A stretch of DNA of 64,000 nucleotides from positions 7,812,001-7,876,000 of the forward strand of contig NZ_CP017248.1 in the NCBI RefSeq assembly GCF_001735805.1, in the 5' to 3' direction. Shown in pieces: positions 62,893 through 64,000 of this stretch. The notes under the pieces are model-generated. The model saw only the letters and a list, made by a program, of their open reading frames with translations, did no database searches and was not told the DNA's origin. The position numbers and the translations under genes were made by a program. Position 1 is the first letter of the stretch; each line of letters begins with the position of its first letter. This DNA comes from Streptomyces fodineus (GTDB lineage: Bacteria; Actinomycetota; Actinomycetes; Streptomycetales; Streptomycetaceae).

Positions 62893-63507
62893 GTGGCGAA
62901 CCAGTCCCGCCCCAAGGTCAAGAAGTCGCGTGCCCTCGGCATCGCGCTGACCCCGAAGGCCGTCAAGTACTTCGAGGCCCGTCCCTACCCGCCGGGTGAG
63001 CACGGCCGTGGCCGCAAGCAGAACTCGGACTACAAGGTCCGTCTGCTGGAGAAGCAGCGTCTGCGCGCGCAGTACGACATCTCCGAGCGCCAGCTGGTCC
63101 GCGCCTACGAGCGCGCGTCCAAGGTCCAGGGCAAGACCGGTGAGGCCCTGATCGTGGAGCTCGAGCGCCGTCTCGACGCCCTGGTCCTGCGTTCGGGCCT
63201 CGCCCGCACCATCTACCAGGCCCGTCAGATGGTCGTCCACGGCCACATCCAGGTCAACGGCCAGAAGGTCGACAAGCCGTCCTTCCGTGTCCGTCCGGAC
63301 GACGTCGTGCAGGTCCGCGACCGCTCCAAGGACAAGACGCTCTTCACGATCGCCCGCGAGGGTGGCTTCGCCCCCGAGGGTGAGACCCCGCGCTACCTGC
63401 AGGTGAACCTCAAGGCCCTGGCGTTCCGCCTGGACCGTGAGCCGAACCGCAAGGAGATCCCGGTGATCTGCGACGAGCAGCTCGTCGTCGAGTACTACGC
63501 CCGCTGA
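62893..63507 (+). CDS. rpsD: 30S ribosomal protein S4
   Basis: The 204-residue protein starts (GTG) ANQSRPKVKKSRALGIALT. The body contains PPGEHGRGRKQNSDYKVRLL, the S4 RNA-binding domain (RRLDALVLRSGLARTIYQAR, QMVVHGHIQVNGQKVDKPS) and ends ICDEQLVVEYYAR. It nucleates assembly of the 30S body. The N-terminus lacks the zinc-binding cysteines of C+ S4 proteins, so this is the C- form often used under zinc limitation or as the sole copy. Only one copy is visible in this window. Confidence 0.96.
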   Translation: MANQSRPKVKKSRALGIALTPKAVKYFEARPYPPGEHGRGRKQNSDYKVRLLEKQRLRAQYDISERQLVRAYERASKVQGKTGEALIVELERRLDALVLRSGLARTIYQARQMVVHGHIQVNGQKVDKPSFRVRPDDVVQVRDRSKDKTLFTIAREGGFAPEGETPRYLQVNLKALAFRLDREPNRKEIPVICDEQLVVEYYAR

Positions 63508-63532
63508 CCCCAGCCCCGGCGCAACACTCCAG

Positions 63533-63572
63533 CCCGCCGCCTCCCCGCCCTCCGGGCGTCGGAGGCGGCGGG
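63533..63572 (+). terminator. Terminator after rpsD
   Basis: A 12-bp perfect stem (CCCGCCGCCTCC with GGAGGCGGCGGG) is followed by TTCGCGTTT. Confidence 0.88.
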
Positions 63573-64000
63573 TTCGCGTTTGAGCCCCGGACTCCCGACG
63601 CCCTCTGCCAGCGCTGACCGCACCCCGGTCCTGCAATCCCCGCCACCGCCGCCCGCGCTGTCCGTGCCGCTGCCATCCACGCCGCCGCACCGAAGCCGGT
63701 CTCCCGGCGCCTTCTGCCGTCGGGCCGCTGCTGTCCGCGTCCCGGGTCCGCCCCGCGTTGCCCGTCGGCGGTGCCGTTGCGGGTCTCCCTGTGTCTCCTG
63801 CCGGCGACGGGCGTGCCTCCCGGTGCGCGTGTTGACGCGTTGCGGCTGGTCTCGGGGGTGTGTCCGCCGTCGAGCCCCCCTGCCCTGGTCGGTGCCGTTG
63901 CGGGTCTCCTAGCGTGCCCCGCCAGCGACGCGCCTGCCGTGTTCTTCGCGCCTCGTGCCGTCGGTGCTGTTGTTCTCTCCGGGGGCTGTCCGCCGTCGGG
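63573..64000. repeat. Non-coding tail with weak direct repeats, running out of the window
   Basis: A 20-bp direct repeat (63769-63788 and 63890-63909) and variants of GTGTCCGCCGTCG (near 63860 and 63980) suggest a degenerate unit of about 120 bp. No gene with start signals is seen. Confidence 0.5.

Overview
The window is a GC-rich stretch of actinobacterial chromosome, almost certainly from a Streptomyces. Support comes from about 70 % G+C with strong third-position GC bias, frequent GTG/TTG starts, several apparently leaderless genes, the sporulation protein SsgB, and a gene order (thrS-HIT-pgsA-acyltransferase-pimA, pdxST-yebC-ruvCAB-yajC-secDF-apt-relA, ppi-MBL-hisS, rpsD) that from memory matches the conserved core block of Streptomyces and, loosely, Mycobacterium. 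Most of the window is core chromosome. Accessory material is confined to a few intergenic patches.

Left part (1-14.4 kb): end of a D-methionine ABC importer (metI, metQ), an acetyltransferase, and a corrin/siroheme block (cobL, a very long BluB-CobT fusion with an 838-residue low-complexity N-terminus, and a two-domain precorrin-2 synthase/dehydrogenase). These are followed by a leaderless TrmH-type RNA methyltransferase, a membrane Ser/Thr kinase, a small membrane protein, an APH-like kinase and a zinc-ribbon protein.

14.4-28 kb: a minus-strand tRNA operon (Gly, Cys, three Val-GAC), folate genes pabB-pabC, a tandem GNAT, a DsbA-like protein, small membrane proteins, a CGNR zinc-finger regulator, ssgB and a PGPGW membrane protein. 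Two identical tRNA-Val(CAC) genes in direct orientation bracket 3.3 kb that holds degenerate repeats, an epoxide-hydrolase-like protein, a low-GC orphan ORF, a truncated gene remnant and an SRPBCC protein. Next come a DnaQ-type exonuclease and a two-gene operon of a PD-(D/E)xK-like DUF4365 protein with a partner of unknown function.

28-55 kb: thrS, HIT protein, an unknown membrane protein, an EF-G-like GTPase, the phosphatidylinositol/PIM start genes (pgsA, acyltransferase, mannosyltransferase), a 1.1 kb non-coding region with 148-bp tandem repeats, a LemA-like protein, PLP synthesis (pdxS, pdxT), yebC, Holliday-junction resolution (ruvCAB), the Sec accessory complex (yajC, secD, secF), apt and relA. 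An AT-richer islet with a secreted protein and a small membrane protein separates relA from a DUF349 protein and a membrane-anchored cyclophilin.

54.8-64 kb: an MBL-fold hydrolase with hisS; a decayed two-component system (frameshift in the regulator; frameshift and stop codon in the kinase) next to an intact two-gene ABC exporter; a VKOR-family protein; rarA; and rpsD behind a 0.3 kb structured leader. The window ends in non-coding, weakly repetitive DNA.
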